A stretch of 5,594 nt of DNA from Fimbriimonadaceae bacterium (GCA_022842565.1 JALHPH010000132.1:1-5594); one strand, 5' to 3'. Positions 1 to 5,594 are shown, numbered from the stretch's first letter. Made by a program: numbers and translations. Notes: generated by a model not told the origin, from the letters alone.

Positions 1-465
1 AACGGCCTCGCAATCGAGCAACCGGCATTGGTCACCGGTACGTTGACGCTGGAAAACTATTCCGGCGCGGCGCGATTGGTGGACTGGGAAGTGGTTGACG
101 GAATGGGCGTGGCGATTGATTCCGGTCAGTTTGGACCAACGACGGGTGGTGCTTTCTCCTTCAAAACGACTGCGAGAGGTACTTACGACATCAAGCTGAA
201 AGCCTCCCACTGGCTGAAGCGGTCGAGCGCTGCGGTTGTGATCGGTCGCGGTGGCGCGTCGGGGTTGTCCTTCTCGCTTTTGAATGGCGACGTGAACAAT
301 AACAACGAAGTGGGACCCGAAGACTTCGCGCTCCTCTCCATCGCGTTCGGTTCGTTCTTGGGCGATCCCAATTACAACGCCGAAGCAGACCTCAATGGTG
401 ACGAGGAAGTCGGGCCGGCTGACTTTGCCATCCTTGCTTCTAATTTCGGCGAATTCGGCGACTAA
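1..465 (+). CDS. C-terminal part of a secreted/surface protein with two dockerin-like Ca-binding repeats (5' end outside window)
   Basis: The frame is open from base 1 with no stop, so the gene almost certainly begins left of the window; the TTG at 28 is only the first possible start in view and I do not take it as the true start. The visible 154 residues have two parts. Residues about 10-95 are a beta-rich segment (VTGTLTLENYSG ... GTYDIKLKASHWL) resembling a carboxypeptidase-regulatory or Ig-like sandwich. Residues about 96-154 hold two EF-hand-like loops, GDVNNNNEVGPED and ADLNGDEEVGPAD, each followed by a short helix (FALLSIAFGS, FAILASNFGE). The second loop keeps the D-x-N-x-D-x6-D pattern; in the first, the third ligand is Asn. 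The protein stops just after the second repeat, as dockerin-type tails often do. A role in extracellular adhesion or binding is inference; whether a cohesin partner exists cannot be seen. The stop codon overlaps the tail of the opposing gene by 4 nt. Confidence 0.8.
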   Translation, partial: NGLAIEQPALVTGTLTLENYSGAARLVDWEVVDGMGVAIDSGQFGPTTGGAFSFKTTARGTYDIKLKASHWLKRSSAAVVIGRGGASGLSFSLLNGDVNNNNEVGPEDFALLSIAFGSFLGDPNYNAEADLNGDEEVGPADFAILASNFGEFGD

Positions 466-872
466 ATCTCGAGCGACCCAAATCGTTTCTCTGTCACCGA
501 CATCTCCTCGGTGAGCAGCGAATACGCTTTGTGGATTCGGCGGTTGATATCGACCGCCCACCGGAACTCGACACTAGCCGGATCAAAACGCGATGGATCG
601 GACCGCTTTTGAAGACGCACATAGGCCCTCTCAATCTCCTCGTAGCTAGCTGATGGCTCGACACCTAATATGCGGCGCGCCAATTCCGCATCCATGGCCG
701 GTGCGGGCTTCTCGTACACCGTCGCCCCGTCCGGCTGGGTGTACTTGGGATGAACCGGGACAGAGTCGTCCAGCTCTTGGGCGGCCTCAGAGCGGTCGAT
801 GTCCGCGAGTCGGTCCCATTCACGGCCGATGTAGCCGCGCAGCAGGTTATAGGCTCGATCAAATTCGCTCAT
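462..872 (-). CDS. J-like-domain protein lacking the HPD motif
   Basis: This is a 136-residue soluble protein with no signal peptide or membrane segment. Residues 1-60 are charged and unrecognised. Residues about 64-131 match the J-domain pattern: ARRILGVEPSASYEEIERAY corresponds to the helix I to helix II region, and RRIHKAYSLLTEE to helix III with its conserved Ala-Tyr. The loop that should carry His-Pro-Asp reads Asp92-Pro93-Ser94, so the residues that stimulate the DnaK ATPase are absent. It is therefore better called J-like than a DnaJ co-chaperone; its client or partner is unknown. The ATG overlaps the upstream stop by one base (TGATG) and has a good AAGGAG 8 nt upstream, so it is probably coupled to the coiled-coil gene. 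It is the last gene of the hisS block and overlaps the opposing dockerin gene tail to tail. Confidence 0.8.
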   Translation of the reverse strand: MSEFDRAYNLLRGYIGREWDRLADIDRSEAAQELDDSVPVHPKYTQPDGATVYEKPAPAMDAELARRILGVEPSASYEEIERAYVRLQKRSDPSRFDPASVEFRWAVDINRRIHKAYSLLTEEMSVTEKRFGSLEI

Positions 873-1540
873 CAGTTGCGCTCCTTCAGCATGGATTCGG
901 TCTCGTCAAAGCTCTTCTCAAGGGCCCTCATATCCTGCACCATATATTGTAGTCCTTCTTCGTCGATGCCCTCCGCTTTCATGTCGGCTGCCGAAACCGA
1001 AATGCGGCTCTTGAGCGCCGAAAGAGCAGCATGCGCCTCGCGAATCCGGTCGTCGATGGGCGTCAGCCGTTCAAGCACCCGGTCCAGTTCGGCGACCTGG
1101 TCGCGCTGCGAACTGACCGCAGTCTGAAGCGCCTCGCTGTCCGGCCGTTGGTCCAACTGGGCTTGGAGTTTTTCAAGTGCGAGCTTGGCTTCGCTTGCTG
1201 GCTTTTTGAGTCTTCGGATTTCTTCTCGCGACTGGATCAGCCGCAGGGCGGCGCGCTGCAGTTCGCCCGCCTCTTTCATTGCTTCTTGGGCGATCACGCG
1301 AATCGCCACGTGATCAGAATGCTGCTCAAGCAGCTTTCGTAGTTCGCCTTCGAAATTCAAAAATGGCCTTAGCAGCTGCCTTGCTTCGGGCGAGAGCTCG
1401 CTCGCATGCGGAACGGCCATCGGATTCGCTGCCACCAACCGCTTTCGCCACCATGTCGCGGCCACAATCGCACCCGCTACCGCGGCCAATCCGATGATGG
1501 CCCCGATGAAAACCGGTGTGATGAAGAGCAGTGCGTCCAT
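872..1540 (-). CDS. Membrane-anchored coiled-coil protein, function unknown
   Basis: I do not recognise a family. The 222-residue product starts with a hydrophobic segment at residues about 4-29 (LLFITPVFIGAIIGLAA...), followed by a basic stretch WWRKR, which fits a single inner-membrane anchor with the rest in the cytoplasm by the positive-inside rule. Residues about 50-220 are highly charged and almost entirely helical, with long heptad-like runs (for example EEIRRLKKPASEAKLALEKL and RDQVAELDRVLERL), so an extended coiled coil is likely. Pro-containing breaks near 114, 133 and 161 would split it into segments. The frame stays open upstream to 1810, but that part lies over the porin-like gene and has no membrane-protein character; the ATG at 1540, 5 nt after the porin-like stop, puts the anchor at the N-terminus and is preferred. 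No strong Shine-Dalgarno precedes it, which suggests reinitiation after the upstream gene. A scaffold role linking envelope to cytosol is inference. Confidence 0.75.
   Translation of the reverse strand: MDALLFITPVFIGAIIGLAAVAGAIVAATWWRKRLVAANPMAVPHASELSPEARQLLRPFLNFEGELRKLLEQHSDHVAIRVIAQEAMKEAGELQRAALRLIQSREEIRRLKKPASEAKLALEKLQAQLDQRPDSEALQTAVSSQRDQVAELDRVLERLTPIDDRIREAHAALSALKSRISVSAADMKAEGIDEEGLQYMVQDMRALEKSFDETESMLKERN
881..886 (-). promoter_or_regulatory. Shine-Dalgarno for the J-like gene
   Basis: On the minus strand this reads AAGGAG, 8 nt before the ATG at 872 and inside the end of the preceding coding region. It supports the start chosen for the J-like gene and independent translation initiation in addition to coupling. 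Confidence 0.7.
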
Positions 1541-1545
1541 GACCA

Positions 1546-2418
1546 CTAGAATCTTACACGGATGCCAGCTGCCAGGTTTCGATTCCGTTGAGTCCACTTC
1601 GCCAGCCCGGTCAATGCAACTTTGGGATGGATCGAGCTGCTGAAGTCGATGCGGAAGGAGTCGGTCCGCTGCAATAGCCCTCGCGAATAGCCGACTGTGA
1701 TCCAATCCAGGTCCTTGGGGTCGCCGCGCGTCACGCTCAGATCGACGTAATCCTCGCGCTCGTCCATGGTCGTATGACCACGCCTCAGGGAGATCGCTTC
1801 GGCAGACCAAGTCAGTCCGCCGACAGTCGTGCTGGCGTCCGCGCCAAGGATATTGCGATACCCGCGACCCAAGCCCGGAGCCGTTTCCGGGTCGCGCAGC
1901 ATCGCCAAACTGGTTCCGGTCGCGGCAAAGTGCGCCCCTGAAGCGATGCTAACGCCTATACGGGAGCCGATCCTGACGACGACTCCTTGTACCCGCTCAT
2001 CGCCCGAATCCACCCAGCCGAGCTCGACGGGTAGCGCGTCAATCAGAAGCACTGTCGTGAGCCGCCCACCGGCACCGTAGTCGCGCACAAGGTTTTGCCG
2101 ACCGAAGGGAAGTTGAATCTGGCCGATCTGCCATAGCCCAGGGGCTTCTAGGGTTGCGGTTTCGAGAAGACTGGCCGCGCGGTCGTTAGGAATGCGGGCG
2201 AACCGCTGCGAAACCCGCGCGACAATTCCATTCTCAAGCACGGTTTGAAGCGTGAGCGTGCTATGCCGGGCGAGGGGGTCCACCAGACGCAGGCGCGGCT
2301 TAAACCCCGATTCACTGATCACCGTTCGCAGGTCGGTGACGATGCTGACATCTGGGGTCTGCGCGCAAACCCCGACGCTGAGCAGCAAGAGGACTAGCCC
2401 AACTGATTGGTTAACCAT
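1546..2418 (-). CDS. Porin-like outer-membrane beta-barrel protein (putative)
   Basis: The 290-residue product begins with a clear signal peptide (hydrophobic core GLVLLLLSVGV, probable signal peptidase I cleavage after VCA at residue 19). Cys18 lacks a small residue at -1, so a lipoprotein is unlikely. The mature part is rich in alternating hydrophobic/polar strands with many Gly, Ser, Thr and Arg. Its last residues, LAAGIRVRF, alternate and end in Phe, as in the C-terminal signal recognised by the BAM machinery. The segment WQIGQIQLPFGRQ (residues 96-108) resembles the G-x-x-x-x-PFG strand of phosphate-selective porin O/P-type barrels. At about 271 mature residues it would be a medium-size barrel of perhaps 12 strands (inference). 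Substrate unknown. The start lies 25 nt inside hisS and is supported by a GGAGGG Shine-Dalgarno 9 nt upstream. Confidence 0.72.
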   Translation of the reverse strand: MVNQSVGLVLLLLSVGVCAQTPDVSIVTDLRTVISESGFKPRLRLVDPLARHSTLTLQTVLENGIVARVSQRFARIPNDRAASLLETATLEAPGLWQIGQIQLPFGRQNLVRDYGAGGRLTTVLLIDALPVELGWVDSGDERVQGVVVRIGSRIGVSIASGAHFAATGTSLAMLRDPETAPGLGRGYRNILGADASTTVGGLTWSAEAISLRRGHTTMDEREDYVDLSVTRGDPKDLDWITVGYSRGLLQRTDSFRIDFSSSIHPKVALTGLAKWTQRNRNLAAGIRVRF

Positions 2419-3662
2419 TCTGGAAGGCCCTCCATCGGGACGAGTGTTTGCTGGCTATCGGCCAGGTTGCGCGCGGTCACGGCCTGCTGCTGCAGTTCAT
2501 CATCGCCCACGATCAGCGCCCACCGGCTCGAGGCGCGGTCGGCCAGCTTCATTTGGCGCTTCATGTTGGCGCCATCCAGGTCGTACAGTACCACCCAGCC
2601 CTGCTGGCGCAGCCGGCGAGCGAGTTCGCGAATCGGCTGCCGAGCCGAGTCTGTAGCTGCAACCAAGAAGATCGGGTTGGGTCTCGTCACGTGGTCGAGG
2701 CCCTCGGCTTCTAGCACCAAGTGCAGACGCTCCACACCACAACCGACTCCGACGCAGGGCACCTCTGGGCCGCCAAGTTGCTTCACCAGGCCGTCGTAGC
2801 GACCGCCGCCACATAGGGAGCTTTGCGCCCCGAGCGCATCGCTGGTGACTTCGAAAACCGTGTCGGAATAGTAGTCTAGTCCGCGCACGATGCGCGGATC
2901 GACCTCGAAGGCGACTCCCGCGTCATGCAAAAGCTCTTGAACGCGTTCAAAGTGGGCACGCGACTCTGGTTCCAAAGCGTCCTGGATGCTGGGCGCTGAT
3001 ACGAAGTGGTCGATGGCGGCGGGGTCCTTGCTGTCAAGAAGCCGCATCGGGTTCTTTTCCGCTTTGGCACGGGCTTCGGATTCCAGCGTGGCCAAGTACG
3101 GCTCGGCGAACTTCAGCAACTGCTCTTTGAAGAGTTGGCGGGTTGCAGTGCGGCCGATCGAATTAAGCTTGAGTTTCGCGCTTCGCAATCCCATCAGTTG
3201 GTAGAAACCCATCGTAATCTCGATGATCTCGGCGTCGGCCTCTGGCGAAGGCGAACCGATGAGCTCAAGCCCAAGCTGGTGCGCCTGCCTGTTGCGACCC
3301 TTTTGCGGTCGCTCATAGCGGAAGATGTGAGTGAAATACCAAAGCCGTGTGACGTCGCCGGTCTGGCCCATTTGGTGCTCTAAGTAGGCCCTGATCGCGG
3401 GGGCGGTTCCTTCTGGCTTCAGGCAGAGGTCGCGGTCGCCCATGTCCTTGAAGCGATACATCTGCTTCGAAACGACCTCGCTCTCCTCTCCGCTGCTGCG
3501 AATGAACAGCTCCGAATCCTCGAACATCGGAGTGCGGATTTCGCCGTAGCCAAACTTTTCGACCCACTCCACAAAGCGGCTCTCGGCCGAGCGCCATTTG
3601 GCCGCCGTCGCGGGCAACAAGTCATAAGTTCCTCGGGGGGCCTGATACGCCATCTTGTCCAT
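2394..3662 (-). CDS. hisS: Histidyl-tRNA synthetase (class II)
   Basis: HisRS charges tRNA-His with histidine in the cytoplasm. From the chosen start the protein is 422 residues, the usual bacterial length. The N-terminus MDKMAYQAPRGTYDLLP is the family signature. Class II motif 2, FRYERPQKGRNRQAHQLG, lies at about 114-131. The histidine-specific RGLDYY is at 260-265, CGGGRYD at 284-290, and motif 3 GVGCGVERL at 305-313. The alpha/beta anticodon-binding domain occupies about 330-422. Two variants stand out: N and A in RNRQAHQ, where RYRQFHQ is usual, and SDT after LDYY, where T-x-T is more common. Start choice: ATG at 3662 (MDKM) or 3653 (MAYQ) fits the family. An ATG at 3713 would add an unconserved extension overlapping the divergent dgt start. 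None has a convincing Shine-Dalgarno. It is the first gene of the minus-strand block. Confidence 0.97.
   Translation of the reverse strand: MDKMAYQAPRGTYDLLPATAAKWRSAESRFVEWVEKFGYGEIRTPMFEDSELFIRSSGEESEVVSKQMYRFKDMGDRDLCLKPEGTAPAIRAYLEHQMGQTGDVTRLWYFTHIFRYERPQKGRNRQAHQLGLELIGSPSPEADAEIIEITMGFYQLMGLRSAKLKLNSIGRTATRQLFKEQLLKFAEPYLATLESEARAKAEKNPMRLLDSKDPAAIDHFVSAPSIQDALEPESRAHFERVQELLHDAGVAFEVDPRIVRGLDYYSDTVFEVTSDALGAQSSLCGGGRYDGLVKQLGGPEVPCVGVGCGVERLHLVLEAEGLDHVTRPNPIFLVAATDSARQPIRELARRLRQQGWVVLYDLDGANMKRQMKLADRASSRWALIVGDDELQQQAVTARNLADSQQTLVPMEGLPEWLTNQLG
2428..2433 (-). promoter_or_regulatory. Shine-Dalgarno for the porin-like gene, inside hisS
   Basis: The minus strand reads GGAGGG, separated from the ATG at 2418 by 9 nt. 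It lies within the last codons of hisS and explains how the porin-like gene starts despite overlapping the hisS stop. It is the clearest ribosome binding site in the window. Confidence 0.75.
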
Positions 3663-3704
3663 GATGGTGACACAGAGGTCGATTCGGCTGCGTCCATACA
3701 CTTG
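3663..3704. other. Divergent hisS-dgt intergenic spacer
   Basis: These roughly 42 bases must hold, or be overlapped by, control signals for two divergent genes. I find no confident -35/-10 pair on either strand and no Shine-Dalgarno for either start. There is no room for a T-box or other structured leader, so the promoters probably extend into the opposing coding starts. Confidence 0.4.
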
Positions 3705-4772
3705 GTGAGCCATCCAACCCTGCGAGAATCCATTGAAGAGCGTGAGCGTACGGCTCTCAGCCCCTTTGCGTGCCTCAGTGCAGACTCAGCAGGACGACCA
3801 GTGGCCGAGCCGCCGGACCCCATTCGAACCTGCTTCATGCGCGATCGAGACCGCATCTTGCACTGCAAGCCCTTTCGGCGGCTGAAACACAAAACCCAAG
3901 TTTTTATCGCGCCCGAAGGGGACCACTTTCGGACCCGCCTCACGCACACCCTTGAAGTCGCCCAGATCGCCCGCACAGTGGGCCGGGCCCTGCGGCTCAA
4001 CGAGGATCTGATCGAGGCAATTGCGCTGGGCCACGATGTGGGCCACCCTCCTTTTGGTCACGCCGGTGAAGCGGCGCTGGACGAGGCGGTTAGGCAGCAT
4101 CATGAGCGCACCGGCGTGGGTCCGGCCGCATTCCGGCACTTCGACCACTCATTGCGGATCCTAATGGACCGCGAGGGGCTGAACCTGACTCACGAAGTCC
4201 AATCCGGTATTGGGGGGCACAGCAAGGGCGAGGGCGACCTGACCGAAGGCGACGGTGAGATGGGTGGCAGCCTGGAAGCCTCTGTGGTTCGCCTGAGCGA
4301 CCGGATCGCATATATGAATCACGACCTCGATGACGCCCTTCGAAGCGGCATCATTGGCGAGTTGCCCGCCGCTGCGCTTGCGCTGGGGCCCACCCACGGT
4401 GCGCGCATCACGCGCGCGGTTTCGGACCTGGTCCAAAACTCGCTCGACCGCCCCGTCCTCAGCTTCAGCCCGGTTGTGCTGGAGCAAATGAATGATTTGA
4501 AGGATTGGCTGTTCGCCCACGTTTACTACCGCTACCCGACGGTGCTGCCCGAAATTAGGAAAGCGAAGGCGCTGGTGCAGGAGCTTTTCGAATACTTTGT
4601 GCAGCCCGGGCGACTGCCCGAGGGGTTTACCGGGGCCGAAGGGGCCGTGGATTACGTGAGCGGCATGACGGATCGATTTGCCATCGCCCAGTTTGAGGCG
4701 CTGCGGGTGCCGACCGCATTCGGGCACATTCTTACCGGAAACAGTAATTTTGCGGGCAACATGGAAGATTGA
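3705..4772 (+). CDS. dgt: dGTPase-like HD-domain deoxynucleotide triphosphohydrolase
   Basis: Members hydrolyse dGTP or other dNTPs to the nucleoside and tripolyphosphate, affecting dNTP pools in the cytoplasm. The 355-residue length fits the short bacterial dGTPase-like type rather than the roughly 505-residue E. coli Dgt. Family landmarks run in order: RDRDRILHCKPFRRLKHKTQVF (about 46-67, written here as two adjoining parts RDRDRILHCKPF and RRLKHKTQVF); RTRLTHT with metal ligand His81; GHDVGHPPFGHAGE with His110-Asp111; and VVRLSDRIAYMNHD with Asp199, completing the H...HD...D set. His119 and Glu122 sit where the catalytic His126/Glu129 of E. coli Dgt fall, with identical spacing. The C-terminal helical part is also family-like. 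The frame opens with TTG at 3702 then GTG at 3705; neither has a Shine-Dalgarno, and the conserved RESIEERERTALSPFA stretch requires a start near here. A strong terminator follows. Confidence 0.93.
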   Translation: MSHPTLRESIEERERTALSPFACLSADSAGRPVAEPPDPIRTCFMRDRDRILHCKPFRRLKHKTQVFIAPEGDHFRTRLTHTLEVAQIARTVGRALRLNEDLIEAIALGHDVGHPPFGHAGEAALDEAVRQHHERTGVGPAAFRHFDHSLRILMDREGLNLTHEVQSGIGGHSKGEGDLTEGDGEMGGSLEASVVRLSDRIAYMNHDLDDALRSGIIGELPAAALALGPTHGARITRAVSDLVQNSLDRPVLSFSPVVLEQMNDLKDWLFAHVYYRYPTVLPEIRKAKALVQELFEYFVQPGRLPEGFTGAEGAVDYVSGMTDRFAIAQFEALRVPTAFGHILTGNSNFAGNMED

Positions 4773-4819
4773 ATTGCCGTATGATGTTGCCGGTTCTTGT
4801 TATCTTTCAATCATATTCC

Positions 4820-4855
4820 TGGCGAGCGCAATGAAGCGCTCGCCACTTTTATTTT
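4820..4855 (+). terminator. Rho-independent terminator of dgt
   Basis: A perfect 10-bp stem (4820-4829 TGGCGAGCGC with 4836-4845 GCGCTCGCCA) closes a 6-nt AATGAA loop and is followed by a T-rich run, CTTTTATTTT, at 4846-4855. It lies 47 nt after the dgt stop. The T-run includes the stop codon of the convergent deacetylase-like gene. Read from the minus strand the same hairpin has upstream A residues but no downstream U-tract, so termination in that direction is likely weaker. Confidence 0.88.
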
Positions 4856-5511
4856 GGGATCTCGGCCAACATCTCAATCAAGGTCCGTTGCTGAAGGCCG
4901 ATGACCTTGGCCAGTTCCATGATCTCGCGCACCAGGCGTAGCTGAGGATCGGCTTTCGCGAGCACTTGTGGCCGCAATGCAATGACGACATCTTGCTGCA
5001 GGCTTGCGCGCTCGCGCATCACTTGGCGCACCGCATCGCACCAAACCCGTACCGATTGGCCCGAGCGGATGGCTTCGCGCTCGGGGCGGTAGTTGACGGG
5101 AAAGTAGGGCAGACCCGGGGGGCCGCCCGAAACAGGGCCGGTTGCAAACTGCAGCGCGGCTGCCTCTGGTGGTACGGGTTCGCCTTCGGGCCAGGCATTG
5201 CGCAGGGCAAAACCCCTGAGTGGGGAACCCAGCTCGCCGAGCGCCGCACGGGCAATAGGAAGGCGTTTCACCATTTGGTCAGGGTGCTTGCAGAACCAGT
5301 CGACATGATGCCCCTCGCTTAGGGCAGCTTCGGCGGCCTGAGGAAACGCGCGGAGTACGCGGTCGCTGGCGAAAAAGTGCATTTTCGCGCCAGTCGTTCG
5401 GGCCAGTGTTAGCAGGCGAAGGATCATGGCGGGTTCGCCGTGACCAAACTCGCGCGCATCCGGCTCGTCCCAGGGCACGTAATCGAGGTCGATCCGCAAG
5501 CAAAAGCGCAT
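4849..5511 (-). CDS. Polysaccharide-deacetylase-fold protein with eroded catalytic motifs
   Basis: The 220-residue product looks like the NodB-homology (carbohydrate esterase 4-like) barrel. It has an N-terminal strand RIDLDYVP with Asp8 and Asp10 where the family has its aspartate pair, then KMHFFAS (43-49) like the usual TFFV strand, GHHVDWFCKHP (67-77) where GHE-[IV]-x-x-H-x-x-x-H is expected, and a C-terminal strand VVIALRPQV followed by a helix and TLIEML. In the second motif the first metal-binding His appears lost (Phe/Trp there), with only His76 a candidate for the second. GFALR replaces the usual R-x-P-containing motif, and ALRP replaces the catalytic LHP. No signal peptide is visible, so it is probably cytosolic. 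It may be inactive, act on another substrate, or be a distant relative. It follows pgk directly: stop TAA, then GTG (5514) and ATG (5511); ATG is chosen, and no Shine-Dalgarno is seen. Confidence 0.65.
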   Translation of the reverse strand: MRFCLRIDLDYVPWDEPDAREFGHGEPAMILRLLTLARTTGAKMHFFASDRVLRAFPQAAEAALSEGHHVDWFCKHPDQMVKRLPIARAALGELGSPLRGFALRNAWPEGEPVPPEAAALQFATGPVSGGPPGLPYFPVNYRPEREAIRSGQSVRVWCDAVRQVMRERASLQQDVVIALRPQVLAKADPQLRLVREIMELAKVIGLQQRTLIEMLAEIPK

Positions 5512-5514
5512 CAC

Positions 5515-5594
5515 TTACGCATCGAGGAGCGCCTCAATTCCGGGGAGCTTTTTGCCCTCAAGGAATTCAAGGCTGGCACCGCCGCCGGTACTGA
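5515..5594 (-). CDS. pgk: Phosphoglycerate kinase, C-terminal end (rest outside window)
   Basis: Only the last 25 codons are in view. They read STGGGASLEFLEGKKLPGIE followed by ALLDA and a TAA stop. The glycine-rich STGGGASLEF is the hallmark C-terminal nucleotide-binding loop of phosphoglycerate kinase, and the E-G-K-x-L-P-G-x-E-A-L tail is equally typical. The enzyme makes ATP from 1,3-bisphosphoglycerate in glycolysis. It is transcribed leftward and abuts the deacetylase-like gene with no gap, so the two are likely one transcript. The start and the rest of the gene lie beyond the right edge. Confidence 0.95.
   Translation of the reverse strand, partial: STGGGASLEFLEGKKLPGIEALLDA

Noticed and set aside
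1541..1810. N-terminal extension of the coiled-coil gene to 1810
   Set aside because: The extension overlaps the porin-like coding region, lacks any domain, and would bury the membrane anchor in the middle; the ATG at 1540 right after the upstream stop is a better start.
2361..2369. Cys18 of the porin-like protein as a lipoprotein attachment site
   Set aside because: The residue before Cys is Val, not Gly, Ala or Ser, so there is no lipobox; signal peptidase I cleavage after VCA fits better.
2252..2656. Plus-strand open frame across the hisS/porin-like junction
   Set aside because: It is Arg/Pro/Ser-rich, lies antisense to two supported genes, and has no ribosome binding site or domain.
3667..3702. 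Possible dgt promoter: GTGACA at 3667-3672 and TACACT at 3697-3702
   Set aside because: The spacing is 24 nt, far from the usual 17, and the -10-like box overlaps the start codon, so it is not credible.
3663..3713. Longer hisS start at 3713
   Set aside because: It adds 17 residues not typical of HisRS and would overlap the dgt start; the family N-terminus fits 3662 or 3653.
3419..4000. 193-codon minus-strand open frame spanning the hisS and dgt starts
   Set aside because: It overlaps two firmly identified genes, is very rich in Arg and Ser as out-of-frame GC-rich translations are, and has no motif.
4161..4727. 188-codon open frame on the minus strand opposite dgt
   Set aside because: It lies antisense to a well-conserved enzyme, has no recognisable domain or start signal, and its composition reflects the complementary strand of GC-rich codons.

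Overview
The window reads as a compact, GC-rich bacterial chromosome segment from a diderm organism. Two things suggest Armatimonadota (Fimbriimonadia-like). The secreted protein at the left edge ends in a beta-sandwich-like segment plus a two-repeat dockerin-like calcium-binding tail, a style I associate with that phylum. A signal-peptide protein ending in an outer-membrane-type C-terminal Phe also implies a second membrane. The phylum call is inference from protein style and I could not test it.

Layout, left to right. (1) 1-465, plus strand: the C-terminal part of a dockerin-repeat surface or secreted protein, whose start lies outside the window. (2) 462-3662, minus strand: a tight four-gene block read right to left, hisS (histidyl-tRNA synthetase), then a porin-like beta-barrel protein, then a small membrane-anchored coiled-coil protein, then a J-like-domain protein that has lost the HPD motif. 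The junctions are a 25-nt overlap, a 5-nt gap and a 1-nt overlap, so co-transcription and translational coupling are likely. (3) 3705-4772, plus strand: a dGTPase-like HD-domain dNTP triphosphohydrolase, divergent from hisS with about 40 nt between the start codons. (4) 4820-4855: a strong stem-loop plus T-rich tail ending the dgt transcript. (5) 4849-5594, minus strand: the last 25 codons of phosphoglycerate kinase (pgk), followed at once by a polysaccharide-deacetylase-fold protein whose usual metal and catalytic motifs look eroded.

Housekeeping functions (hisS, dgt, pgk) are interleaved with poorly characterised envelope-type genes. The most interesting material is the three-gene tail behind hisS, which may be an envelope module (outer-membrane barrel, inner-membrane coiled coil, cytosolic J-like protein), and the deacetylase-like protein coupled to pgk. 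I see no mobile element, CRISPR array, tRNA or rRNA. No stretch over 300 bases lacks a gene.
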